Positions 1 to 5,650 are shown, counted from the stretch's first letter. The stretch: 6,435 nucleotides of DNA from Candidatus Intestinimonas stercorigallinarum (GCA_019115345.1 DXDV01000064.1:1-6435), one strand, 5' to 3'. Notes: a model not told the origin generated them from the sequence alone. Numbers and translations are program-made.

Positions 1-12
1 TGGTACGGCTTC

Positions 13-864
13 TTACTTCTTGGTGTAGTCGAAGAAGCCCACGCCGGTCTTGCGGCCCAGCTGGCCGGCACGGACCATCTTGCGGATGAGCAGAGAGCAG
101 CGATACTTGGAATCGCCGGACTCGGTGTACAGAGTGTCCATGATGGCCTGGCAGACGTCCAGACCGATCAGGTCGCCCAGAGCCAGGGGGCCCATGGGGT
201 GGTTGGCGCCCAGCTTCATGGCGGTGTCGATGCCCTCGGCGGAAGCCACGCCGGTGTACAGCAGGTCGGCGGCCTCGTTGATCATGGGGATCAGGATCTT
301 GTTGACCACGAAGCCGGGGGCCTCGTTGACCTCCACGGGCTCCTTGCCGATCTCCACGGACAGGTCGCGGACGGTGTTGAAGGTCTCGTCGGAGGTCTTG
401 GCGCCACGGATGACCTCCACCAGCTTCATGACGGTGGCGGGGTTGAAGAAGTGCATGCCGATGAACTTGTCAGGACGCTGGGTGGCGGCGGCGATGGCGG
501 TGATGGAGATGGAGGAGGTGTTGGTGGCCAGAATGGTCTCGGGCTTGCAGATCTTGTCCAGCTCGGCAAAGATGGACTTCTTGATCTCCAGCTTCTCGAT
601 GGCGGCCTCCACCACCAGGTCGGCGTCGGCGGCGGCAGCCAGGTCGGTGGTAAAGGTCATCTTGTCGGTGATGGCCTTCTTGCCGGCCTCGTCCATCTTG
701 CCCTTGGCCACCAGCTTGTCCAGGCCCTTGTTCAGGCGAGCCTCGGAGGCCTTGATGATGTCGTCGTTGATGTCGCGGACAACGACCTCAAAACCCTTCT
801 TGGCAAATACCTGAGCGATATCCAGGCCCATGGTGCCGCCGCCGATAACAACGATCTTTTTCAT
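13..864 (-). CDS. hbd: 3-hydroxybutyryl-CoA dehydrogenase (NAD-dependent), 283 aa
   Basis: Cytosolic enzyme that reduces acetoacetyl-CoA to (S)-3-hydroxybutyryl-CoA in the butyrate pathway. An N-terminal Rossmann fold opens at residue 4 with the dinucleotide loop GGGTMG (8-13). The acidic residue D31 at the end of the second strand fits NADH rather than NADPH (family knowledge, inferred here). The catalytic region shows N115 and S117 in NTSSIS, H138 in GMHFFNP, E150 in KLVEVI and N187 in GFVVNK; the C-terminal helical domain ends in GRKTGVGFFDY. Length matches clostridial Hbd (about 282 aa). The frame is open 30 codons further upstream, but the start at 864 is chosen because the Rossmann strand begins immediately after it and a GGGAAAAGGGG ribosome binding site lies just before it. 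Codons are strongly biased to C/G-ending forms, as expected for a highly expressed gene. It lies 388 bases downstream of crt on the same strand. Confidence 0.95.
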   Translation of the reverse strand: MKKIVVIGGGTMGLDIAQVFAKKGFEVVVRDINDDIIKASEARLNKGLDKLVAKGKMDEAGKKAITDKMTFTTDLAAAADADLVVEAAIEKLEIKKSIFAELDKICKPETILATNTSSISITAIAAATQRPDKFIGMHFFNPATVMKLVEVIRGAKTSDETFNTVRDLSVEIGKEPVEVNEAPGFVVNKILIPMINEAADLLYTGVASAEGIDTAMKLGANHPMGPLALGDLIGLDVCQAIMDTLYTESGDSKYRCSLLIRKMVRAGQLGRKTGVGFFDYTKK

Positions 865-889
865 GATTGCATACCCCTTTTCCCATTTC

Positions 890-918
890 ATTTTAAAATC
901 ATGTCTGAGCATTTTCCA
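890..918 (-). promoter_or_regulatory. Possible secondary promoter for hbd
   Basis: On the minus strand there is a -35-like TGGAAA (913-918), a 17-base spacer and a -10-like TAAAAT (890-895). The predicted start would give a leader of about 20 bases containing the hbd ribosome binding site. The -10 matches consensus at 5 of 6 positions and the -35 at 4 of 6. The -10 sits inside the palindrome ATTTTAAAAT (890-899). If real, hbd can be transcribed independently of crt. The match is modest and the region is locally AT-rich, so it could be chance. Confidence 0.35.
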
Positions 919-1173
919 GACTTGATCATCTGGACACGCGATAACGGGTGCCATATGTCTCCCAATGCCGGCTTTTCAAAGGAAAATCCAGCCCTTGTGT
1001 TCCCTTTCTCACGCATTCCGCACGTGCGCTCCCGCCCGCATGGGTCCTTGCGGCGCAAGCGTCCACGCACAGCCATAGGCATCTGGTCGTGTGGCCCGTT
1101 CCCAGGTCTGGAAGTGCCTTTCCACACGGTTTTCCAGAAAATCGCCCTCCACGCGGCAGCCCGCCGCGCCACA

Positions 1174-1201
1174 CCCCGTGAAAGCCCACGCTTTCACGGG
1201 G
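1174..1201 (-). repeat. Perfect 12-bp inverted repeat (mRNA hairpin)
   Basis: The arms at 1174-1185 and 1190-1201 are perfectly complementary with a 4-base loop at 1186-1189. The hairpin starts about 50 bases after the crt stop codon in the direction of transcription. There is no U-tract on either side, which argues against a rho-independent terminator and fits a 3'-end stabiliser, an endonuclease target or a dispersed palindromic repeat (inference). Confidence 0.7.
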
Positions 1202-1252
1202 ACCCTGTCTCGAGGGCACGGGCGCAGGCAGTACGTAACCTTTTCCGAATTC

Positions 1253-2029
1253 TTACTTGTTCTGGAAGTGCTTCTCCGCGCGCTTCTCCAGGAATGCGCC
1301 CATGCCCTCGTCCTTGTCGGCGGTGCCGCAGCAGACGCCGAAGGCCTCGGCCTCAAAGGCGGAGCCGGTGGCAATGTCGGTCTGCATGCCCATGCGGATG
1401 CAGCGCTTGGACTCCTGCACGGCGATCTGGGCGTTGGCGCAGATGGCCTCAGCCAGCTCGATGGCCTTGGGCATCAGCTCCTCGGGAGGATAGACCTCGC
1501 TGACCAGGCCGATGGCCTTGGCCTCGGCGGCGCCGATGACCTTGGCGGTGAGGATCAGCTCCATCGCCTTGGAGATGCCCACGATGCGGGGCAGGCGCTG
1601 CGTGCCGGCAAAGCCGGGGGTGATGCCCAGGCCCACCTCAGGCTGGCCGAATTTGGCCTTCTCGCTGGCCAGACGGATGTCGCAGGACATGCACAGCTCG
1701 TTGCCGCCGCCCAGAGCAAAGCCGTTGATGGCGGCGATGACGGGCTTGGGCATGTTCTCCAACTTCAGGAACACACCGCCGCCGTGCACGCCGAACTTCT
1801 TGCCGTCGATGGAGGAGAAGCCCTTCATCTCGCCAATGTCGGCTCCCGCCACGAAGGAACGGCCGGCGCCGGTGAGGATCACTACGTAAATGTCGTCGTT
1901 GGCGGCCACTTCGTCGATGGCCGCGTCCAGGTCGCTGAGCACCTGGCTGTTGAGGGCGTTCAGGGCTTCCTGGCGGTCAATGGTCAGAATACCGATGTGA
2001 CCTTGCTGTTCTACTTTAACAAATCCCAT
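1253..2029 (-). CDS. crt: Crotonase / short-chain enoyl-CoA hydratase, 258 aa
   Basis: Cytosolic enzyme of the crotonase superfamily that dehydrates (S)-3-hydroxybutyryl-CoA to crotonyl-CoA, the step after Hbd. The N-terminal strand-turn motif is followed by the oxyanion-hole segment SFVAGADIGEM (58-68) and a second one at NGFALGGGNEL (102-112). The two acid/base glutamates of true hydratases are both present: E111 in GGGNEL and E131 in FGQPEVGLG, followed by GTQRLPR (142-148). Having both glutamates supports a hydratase over isomerase or hydrolase relatives. Length fits the family (about 260 aa). The start at 2029 is supported by AAAGGAGG (core 2039-2044) nine bases upstream. It is the first gene of the crt-hbd unit and has its own promoter and a 5' leader of about 50 bases with a hairpin. 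Confidence 0.95.
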   Translation of the reverse strand: MGFVKVEQQGHIGILTIDRQEALNALNSQVLSDLDAAIDEVAANDDIYVVILTGAGRSFVAGADIGEMKGFSSIDGKKFGVHGGGVFLKLENMPKPVIAAINGFALGGGNELCMSCDIRLASEKAKFGQPEVGLGITPGFAGTQRLPRIVGISKAMELILTAKVIGAAEAKAIGLVSEVYPPEELMPKAIELAEAICANAQIAVQESKRCIRMGMQTDIATGSAFEAEAFGVCCGTADKDEGMGAFLEKRAEKHFQNK

Positions 2030-2050
2030 ACTATGCTACCTCCTTTATAC

Positions 2051-2081
2051 TGCGATCGGTCCTTCCCAGCGGACCCCCGCA
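2051..2081 (-). other. Hairpin in crt 5' leader
   Basis: In the predicted untranslated leader of crt, 2051-2054 pairs with 2078-2081 and 2058-2062 pairs with 2071-2075 around an 8-base loop. It lies between the promoter and the ribosome binding site (2039-2044), so it could affect mRNA stability or translation. I recognise no riboswitch class. Confidence 0.4.
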
Positions 2082-2087
2082 TTCATC

Positions 2088-2116
2088 AGTATAGCTTGTT
2101 TCCCATTCCGGCGCAA
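2088..2116 (-). promoter_or_regulatory. Promoter of crt
   Basis: Minus-strand -10 TATACT (2088-2093, 5 of 6 consensus) with a 17-base spacer from TTGCGC (2111-2116), which keeps the TTG of the -35. The start point should fall near 2081, giving a leader of about 50 bases. I searched the surroundings for a Rex-type operator (TTGTTAA...TTAACAA), common upstream of clostridial crt genes, and did not see one. Confidence 0.6.
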
Positions 2117-2170
2117 GATGGTAAAAGGGAAAATTTTTGTTTTAAAAGCACAAAGTTCTACGGCGCATCT

Positions 2171-2213
2171 GGAAAAATGTGCATTATTTTCACATGGTAG
2201 CACCAATTTTTCC
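2171..2213 (-). repeat. AT-rich nested inverted repeat upstream of crt promoter
   Basis: 2171-2178 (GGAAAAAT) is complementary to 2206-2213, and an inner 5-bp pairing joins 2177-2181 with 2191-2195. Read on the minus strand, the inner stem is followed by a run of T, so it might act as a weak terminator for the DUF554 gene that stops at 2275. Otherwise it may be an operator or bendable upstream region of the crt promoter. No stronger terminator for the DUF554 gene was found. Confidence 0.35.
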
Positions 2214-2274
2214 TGGTTTTGCGCGCCAGTTATCCGTCAAAACGCCAGAAAAAATCTCTTCTGCATTCCCGGAC

Positions 2275-2985
2275 TCAGCCCAGCGCCGCCGTCAGCGCCC
2301 CGGCGGCGGGCAGGTAGAGCAGGGGCAGAAAGATGGCCGGGAGCATGTTCCCCACCCGAATTTTGGACTTGCCCAGGCCCAGCATGTTGATGGCGATGCC
2401 CATGATGATGACGCCCCCCACCGCGCTCATCTCGGTGATGACGGCGTTGTCCAGAAAGGGACCCACCTGGGCAAAGAGGAGGGTGAGCCCTCCCTGGTAC
2501 AGCAGCAGGGGCACCACGGAGAAGGCCACGCCCACTCCCATGGCGGAGGCCAGGGTGATGGAGGTCACCCCGTCAATGACCCCTTTGGAGATGAGGATGT
2601 CGTATTTCCCCTGGATGCCGGCCTCCATGGAGCCCATGATGGCCATGGAACCCACGCAGAAGAGGACGGAGGCGGTGACGAAGCCCTCGGTAAACCGGCT
2701 TCCGCCCTCTCCGCCCGCCAGCTTCCGGCGCAGCAGCTCCCCCGCCGCGTCCAGCCGGTCCTCGATGCCCGCCGCCTCCCCCAGGATGGTGCCCAGGACC
2801 ATGCACACGATGACGCACAGGGTATTTTCCGTGGCGATGGCGGAGGTGATGCCGATCCCCATCACACATAGGCCCAGGGCATGGGTGAGGATGGAATGGA
2901 ACCGGGTGCCGATGCGGTTTTTGAACAGCATACCCAGCGCGCTGCCCAGCAGGACGAGCACGGCGTTGATGATGGAGGCGAGCAT
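2275..2985 (-). CDS. DUF554 family membrane protein (YqgA/YdfK-like), 236 aa
   Basis: Integral membrane protein of unknown function belonging to the DUF554 family (E. coli YqgA, B. subtilis YdfK). About seven hydrophobic segments are visible, near residues 2-22, 33-52, 54-72, 105-123, 140-172, 190-208 and 213-234. Family-typical patterns include GSALGMLFKNRIG near the N-terminus, GIEDRLDAAGELL in the first loop, FTEGFVTASVLFCVGSMAIMGS, SKGVIDGVTSITLASAMGVGV, and a C-terminal segment ending NMLPAIFLPLL. Length is usual for the family (about 225-240 aa). The frame runs far upstream, but 2985 is the first plausible start downstream of a good promoter and has GAAGG eight bases before it. It appears to be a single-gene unit: it has its own promoter and the MATE operon upstream ends in a terminator. 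I cannot assign a transported substrate. Confidence 0.9.
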   Translation of the reverse strand: MLASIINAVLVLLGSALGMLFKNRIGTRFHSILTHALGLCVMGIGITSAIATENTLCVIVCMVLGTILGEAAGIEDRLDAAGELLRRKLAGGEGGSRFTEGFVTASVLFCVGSMAIMGSMEAGIQGKYDILISKGVIDGVTSITLASAMGVGVAFSVVPLLLYQGGLTLLFAQVGPFLDNAVITEMSAVGGVIIMGIAINMLGLGKSKIRVGNMLPAIFLPLLYLPAAGALTAALG

Positions 2986-3036
2986 GGCAGGGGCCTTCTT
3001 TCTAACGGGAAAAATTTTTGTTACGTAATGCGTATT

Positions 3037-3066
3037 ATCATACCACAAAACCGCTGTCTCTGTAAA
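3037..3066 (-). promoter_or_regulatory. Promoter of DUF554 gene (extended -10)
   Basis: Minus-strand TTTACA (3061-3066, 5 of 6), an 18-base spacer and TATGAT (3037-3042, 5 of 6), preceded by TGG as an extended -10. The direct repeat CTTTAC/CTTTAC (3062-3067 and 3070-3075) overlaps and flanks the -35, and the 8-bp palindrome TTACGTAA (3021-3028) lies in the leader. Either could be a regulator site, but neither matches one I know. Confidence 0.7.
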
Positions 3067-3103
3067 GCGGTAAAGTGAAAAAGTGCTCTGCCCACCCCGC
3101 CGG

Positions 3104-3152
3104 GGAAAATAAGAGCGCCGCCTTCCGGCCGGATCGGGACGGAAGGCGGCGC
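3104..3152 (-). terminator. Rho-independent terminator of the kinase-MATE operon
   Basis: Arms 3115-3127 and 3140-3152 form a 13-bp GC-rich stem with a 12-base loop. On the minus strand it is followed by TCTTATTTTC. It lies about 30 bases after the MATE stop codon at 3183, which fits the end of that operon and insulates the DUF554 promoter. Confidence 0.85.
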
Positions 3153-3182
3153 ATAGCAGACAGGCTGCGCTCAAAAAACGGG

Positions 3183-4571
3183 TCACACTCCAGCGGCCCG
3201 GTCCGGCTGAGCCGCCGACATGGGGCGGATAATGGTCCGGAAAATGTGGGCCAGGAAGGTCATGCTCAGCAGGAAAGCAAAGATCTCCGCGAAGGGGAAG
3301 GCAAACCACACGGCGCTCAGGCCGGCCGCCTGTCCCAGGACCCAGGCGGCCGGGAGAATGAGCACCAGCTGCCGGAGCACCGACACCAGCAGGCTGAGCA
3401 CACCCTTGCCCAGGGCCTGACACACCGAGGAGGTGACGATGCCGAAGGCGGCGAAGAGGAAGCTCAGGCTGATGATCCGCAAAGCGGGGACGCCCAGCTC
3501 CAGCATGTAGTCCGAGGCGTTGAAGATCCCCAGCAGCCGGTCGGGCACCAGCCAGAAGAGGGCCACGCCCACCGCCATGATGGCCACGGCGTAGACCATG
3601 CCCAGACGGACGGCCCGCTCGATGCGCTCCGGCTTCCGGGCGCCGTAATTGTAGGCGATGATGGGGACGATGCCGTTGTTGAGGCCAAAGACCGGCATAA
3701 AGACAAAGGAGTTGAGCTTGAAGTAGGCGGAAAACACCGCCACGGCGGTGGAGTTGAAGGCCCCCAGGATCTTGTTCATGCCGAAGGTCATCACCGAGCC
3801 GATGGAGGACATGATGATGGAGGGCACGCCCACAGCGTAGATCTTCCGGATGATGGCGCCGTTGGGCCGGAAGCCCCGGAAGGAGATGGAGATCTCCGGG
3901 TTCATCCGCAGGTTGCAGTAGAGGCCCAGCAGGGCGCCCACGATCTGGCCCAGCACGGTGGCCCAGGCGGCACCGGCAATGCCCATCTCGGGGAAGGGGC
4001 CCAGGCCGAAGATGAGGACGGGGTCCATGATGATGTTGATGATGGCGCCCACCGCCTGGGAGATCATGGTGAAAATGGTCTTGCCGGTGGACTGCAAAAG
4101 CCGCTCGAAGCAGATCTGGAACATCATGCCTACGGAGACCACCGACACGATGGAGAGGTAGATCTCGCCGTATTCCACGATGCTCTCCACGGAGGTCTGC
4201 ATCTCCATAAAGGTTCTGGAAAAGAATCCGCCCAGCAGGGCGAAGGCTGCCCAGGAGCAAAAGGCCAGGAAAATGCCGTTGACAGCAGCGTGGTTGGCGT
4301 TTTCATAGTTTCTTTCGCCAAGGCTCTTAGAGAGAAGGGCGTTGATGCCCACACCGGTGCCCACGGCCACCGAGATCATCAGGTTCTGGGCCGGAAAGGC
4401 CAGGCCCACGGCGGCCAGAGCGTCCTCGCTGATGTAGGAGACGAACACACTGTCTACCACGTTGTAGAGGGCCTGCACCAGCATGGAGAGCATGATGGGA
4501 AGCGACATGCTGATGAGGAGCCGGTTGACGGGCATCACGCCCATTTTATTCTCTTGGGGCTGCTGATTCAC
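3183..4571 (-). CDS. MATE family multidrug/Na+ or H+ antiporter, 462 aa
   Basis: Polytopic inner-membrane efflux transporter of the MATE superfamily, which exports cationic compounds in exchange for Na+ or H+ (family knowledge; substrate unknown). About 12 hydrophobic segments arranged as two six-helix halves are seen. Typical MATE signatures are SMLVQALYNVVDSVFV (29-44) in the first helix, then ALAAVGLAFPAQNLM, RLLQSTGKTIFTMISQAVGAIINIIMDPVLIFGLG closing the first half, and PIIAYNYGARKPERIERAV in the second. The start is uncertain. I chose GTG at 4571, which overlaps the kinase stop codon as GTGA and gives N-terminus VNQQPQENKMGVMPVN; GGGGG eight bases upstream is a weak binding site. The alternative is ATG at 4544 (453 aa). 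The frame also extends to 4676, but that part lies inside the kinase gene. It is the second gene of a bicistron and is probably translationally coupled. Confidence 0.93.
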   Translation of the reverse strand: MNQQPQENKMGVMPVNRLLISMSLPIMLSMLVQALYNVVDSVFVSYISEDALAAVGLAFPAQNLMISVAVGTGVGINALLSKSLGERNYENANHAAVNGIFLAFCSWAAFALLGGFFSRTFMEMQTSVESIVEYGEIYLSIVSVVSVGMMFQICFERLLQSTGKTIFTMISQAVGAIINIIMDPVLIFGLGPFPEMGIAGAAWATVLGQIVGALLGLYCNLRMNPEISISFRGFRPNGAIIRKIYAVGVPSIIMSSIGSVMTFGMNKILGAFNSTAVAVFSAYFKLNSFVFMPVFGLNNGIVPIIAYNYGARKPERIERAVRLGMVYAVAIMAVGVALFWLVPDRLLGIFNASDYMLELGVPALRIISLSFLFAAFGIVTSSVCQALGKGVLSLLVSVLRQLVLILPAAWVLGQAAGLSAVWFAFPFAEIFAFLLSMTFLAHIFRTIIRPMSAAQPDRAAGV

Positions 4572-5161
4572 GGATGGAGCCCCCGTTCCTTGGCCAGTGC
4601 CAAAATGAGGTCCACCGTGGTGTCGAGTCCGATGGTGCTGTTGATGCACAGGTGATAGTTCTCGGCCTTGCCCCACACGCCGTCGGAGAAGTGCTCATAG
4701 TAAGACGCGCGGTTCTTGTCCTGCTTGAGCACGTAGGAGCGGACGTCGGGAACCTCCACCTTGTACTCCTCCTTGGCCCGGAAGATCCGCTCGTCCAGGG
4801 GGGCGTGGATAAACATGTTGAGCACGCCTTCCTGATTGCGGAGCACGTAGTCGGCGCAGCGGCCCACGATCACGCAGGGCCCCACCGCGGCCACCTTCCG
4901 GATCACCTCGCTCTCGGCGATGAACACCTGGTCGCTGACCGGAAGGCTCTGGGTATTCATGTAGAGGTTGTAGAGAAAACTGCTGGTCTTCTTCTGCTCG
5001 GCCTGACGGATGAACTCCTGGGAAAGTCCTGTCTCCTTCGCGGCCAAATCAATGACGGCCTTGTCATAAAATGGGATGTGCAGCGTCTCGGCTACCCTCT
5101 GGGCCACAATGCGCCCGCCGGAGCCAAACTGACGGCCGATGGTAATGACCGTATGGGCCAT
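4568..5161 (-). CDS. Cytidylate kinase-like P-loop protein, 197 aa
   Basis: Predicted cytosolic nucleoside-monophosphate-kinase-like protein of the Cytidylate_kin2 family (PF13189), distinct from the housekeeping Cmk. The N-terminus carries the family's phosphate-binding loop ITIGRQFGSGGR (6-17), which has GSGGR instead of a canonical Walker A GK[ST]. Then follow FYDKAVIDLAAKETGLS (31-47), VIVGRCADYVLR (97-108), the basic DKNRASYY (148-155) and a C-terminal W163 / NYHLCINS (168-175) segment. Length is normal (about 190-210 aa). The start at 5161 has AAGGAGG (5169-5175) seven bases upstream. Real substrates of this family are poorly known, so CMP phosphorylation is a family guess. The gene overlaps the MATE start by four bases, suggesting a functional or at least expression link. 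Confidence 0.88.
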   Translation of the reverse strand: MAHTVITIGRQFGSGGRIVAQRVAETLHIPFYDKAVIDLAAKETGLSQEFIRQAEQKKTSSFLYNLYMNTQSLPVSDQVFIAESEVIRKVAAVGPCVIVGRCADYVLRNQEGVLNMFIHAPLDERIFRAKEEYKVEVPDVRSYVLKQDKNRASYYEHFSDGVWGKAENYHLCINSTIGLDTTVDLILALAKERGLHP

Positions 5162-5175
5162 GATGATACCTCCTT

Positions 5176-5254
5176 ATTCCTTCGCTCTCATTCGCGCCGG
5201 CGGCCCGGCACGGTGTCCATCCGCCGGTGTGCCGCAGCCAAGCACCGGCTGCCT
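5176..5254 (-). other. GC-rich structured 5' leader of kinase-MATE operon
   Basis: The predicted leader of about 93 bases holds several competing stems: 5234-5239 with 5247-5252 (6 bp); 5223-5229 with 5243-5249 (7 bp); 5197-5203 with 5221-5227 (7 bp); 5206-5211 with 5229-5234 (6 bp). The first and third can coexist, while the second excludes both. No T-run follows, so this is not an obvious attenuator, and I recognise no riboswitch class. Confidence 0.4.
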
Positions 5255-5260
5255 GTCATA

Positions 5261-5269
5261 ATTATACCA
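5261..5269 (-). promoter_or_regulatory. Extended -10 promoter of kinase-MATE operon
   Basis: A perfect TATAAT at 5261-5266 on the minus strand is preceded by TGG (5267-5269), an extended -10. The -35 region is poor (TGGCTT at the 17-base position) and overlaps the T-run of the upstream terminator, so the extended -10 probably carries recognition. Confidence 0.7.
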
Positions 5270-5279
5270 TGCTTGTGAG

Positions 5280-5315
5280 AAAAAAGCCACGGTCAGGTTA
5301 TACACCGGACCGCGG
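5280..5315 (-). terminator. Minus-facing intrinsic terminator
   Basis: Arms 5287-5294 and 5308-5315 form an 8-bp stem with a 13-base loop, followed on the minus strand by CTTTTTT (5280-5286). One pair (5289/5313) is G-U in the minus-strand RNA but A-C in the plus-strand RNA, so the structure favours minus-strand transcription, although T6 also follows on the plus strand (5316-5321). It sits just upstream of the kinase promoter, yet no minus-strand gene lies to its right. It therefore implies a transcript arising in 5330-5640, or a shield against antisense read-through. Confidence 0.65.
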
Positions 5316-5601
5316 TTTTTTCCCCGTCGGATTGTAGCCCTTGTTTGAAAATGGCCCACACGCCCTAACGGCGGGCCGTTTGCCCCCGGACAGCCCGGGG
5401 CAACGCTCCCCGATCAGGAGCACGGCGCCGCCCGTTCAAAAGGCAGGCTTTCGGTGTTCCGGCCGTCGGGAAGGAAAATCGTCCGACACCTTTTTCCAAA
5501 CTGCGCCGCCCTTCGCCCCCTTCCACACCGCTCTGACCTTCCTCCGGGCCGCAGCGCGCGGCTTGCGTCGAAATACACGGATAACTTTTTCTTGAACTTG
5601 G
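5281..5601 (-). ncRNA. Candidate non-coding RNA, about 320 nt, unknown family
   Basis: This stretch has no credible gene: the frames crossing it (66-105 aa) are basic, low in complexity and lack ribosome binding sites. A minus-strand promoter (-35 5631-5636, -10 5608-5613) and a minus-facing terminator (5280-5315) bracket about 320 bases. Stems inside include 5380-5389 with 5395-5403 (about 9 bp, one bulge), 5367-5371 with 5376-5380, 5405-5409 with 5417-5421, and 5548-5552 with 5558-5562. I compared it by eye with RNase P RNA, tmRNA, SRP RNA and 6S RNA and found none of their conserved motifs. It may be a new small RNA or simply a decayed region. Confidence 0.3.
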
Positions 5602-5619
5602 AATAATATTACATATAAT
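5592..5619 (+). promoter_or_regulatory. Promoter of DUF6514 gene
   Basis: TTGAAC (5592-5597) and a perfect TATAAT (5614-5619) with a 16-base spacer. Transcription should start near 5626, leaving a leader of about 25 bases with a G-rich ribosome binding site. Confidence 0.7.
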
Positions 5620-5636
5620 GGTAGATAATATGACAA
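5608..5636 (-). promoter_or_regulatory. Putative minus-strand promoter, divergent
   Basis: TTGTCA (5631-5636, 5 of 6) and TGTAAT (5608-5613, 5 of 6) are separated by 17 bases on the minus strand. It overlaps the plus-strand promoter of the DUF6514 gene: the two -10 elements abut at 5613/5614. AT-richness around promoters produces chance matches, so confidence is moderate. Confidence 0.4.
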
Positions 5637-5650
5637 GGGGGGTCTGGCCC

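Larger units (their letters stand above)
865..1252 (-). other. Structured spacer between crt and hbd
   Basis: A 388-base gap inside what looks like a crt-hbd transcription unit. The 94-121 aa frames crossing it lack ribosome binding sites and family resemblance, so I call no gene. It contains several inverted repeats: 1088-1094 with 1122-1128 (7 bp enclosing smaller hairpins), 1152-1157 with 1163-1168 (6 bp), and a perfect 12-bp hairpin at 1174-1201. None is followed by a T-run on either strand, so they are not classical terminators. An mRNA processing or stability element, or a small RNA, is possible. Confidence 0.5.

Noticed and set aside
888..1374. Small minus-strand frames of 94-121 aa in the crt-hbd spacer
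   Set aside because: Arg-rich, no ribosome binding sites, no family resemblance, and overlapping one another in different frames.
199..2200. Long plus-strand frames (434 aa at 199-1503, 369 aa at 1091-2200) opposite hbd and crt
   Set aside because: Gly/Leu/His-rich low-complexity translations antisense to two highly conserved enzymes; artefacts of few stop codons in GC-rich DNA.
2030..2274. Rex-type redox operator upstream of crt
   Set aside because: Expected from other clostridia, but no TTGTTAA...TTAACAA-like palindrome is present.
2986..4260. 661-aa minus-strand frame joining the DUF554 gene to upstream sequence
   Set aside because: Only the part from 2985 down is real. The upstream part lies out of frame over the MATE gene and crosses a terminator and a promoter.
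3075..4655. 526-aa plus-strand open frame opposite the MATE and kinase genes
   Set aside because: Its translation is dominated by His, Asp, Gly and Glu, the mirror of GC-biased codons on the other strand. It has no ribosome binding site, and the minus-strand proteins have clear families.
5281..5601. RNase P RNA, tmRNA or SRP RNA in the non-coding gap
   Set aside because: GAGGAAGGTC and TTTCGACG superficially resemble parts of RNase P RNA and tmRNA. The other obligatory motifs (such as ACAGAA, a terminal tRNA-like end, or GGAAGGAAGCAGC) are absent.
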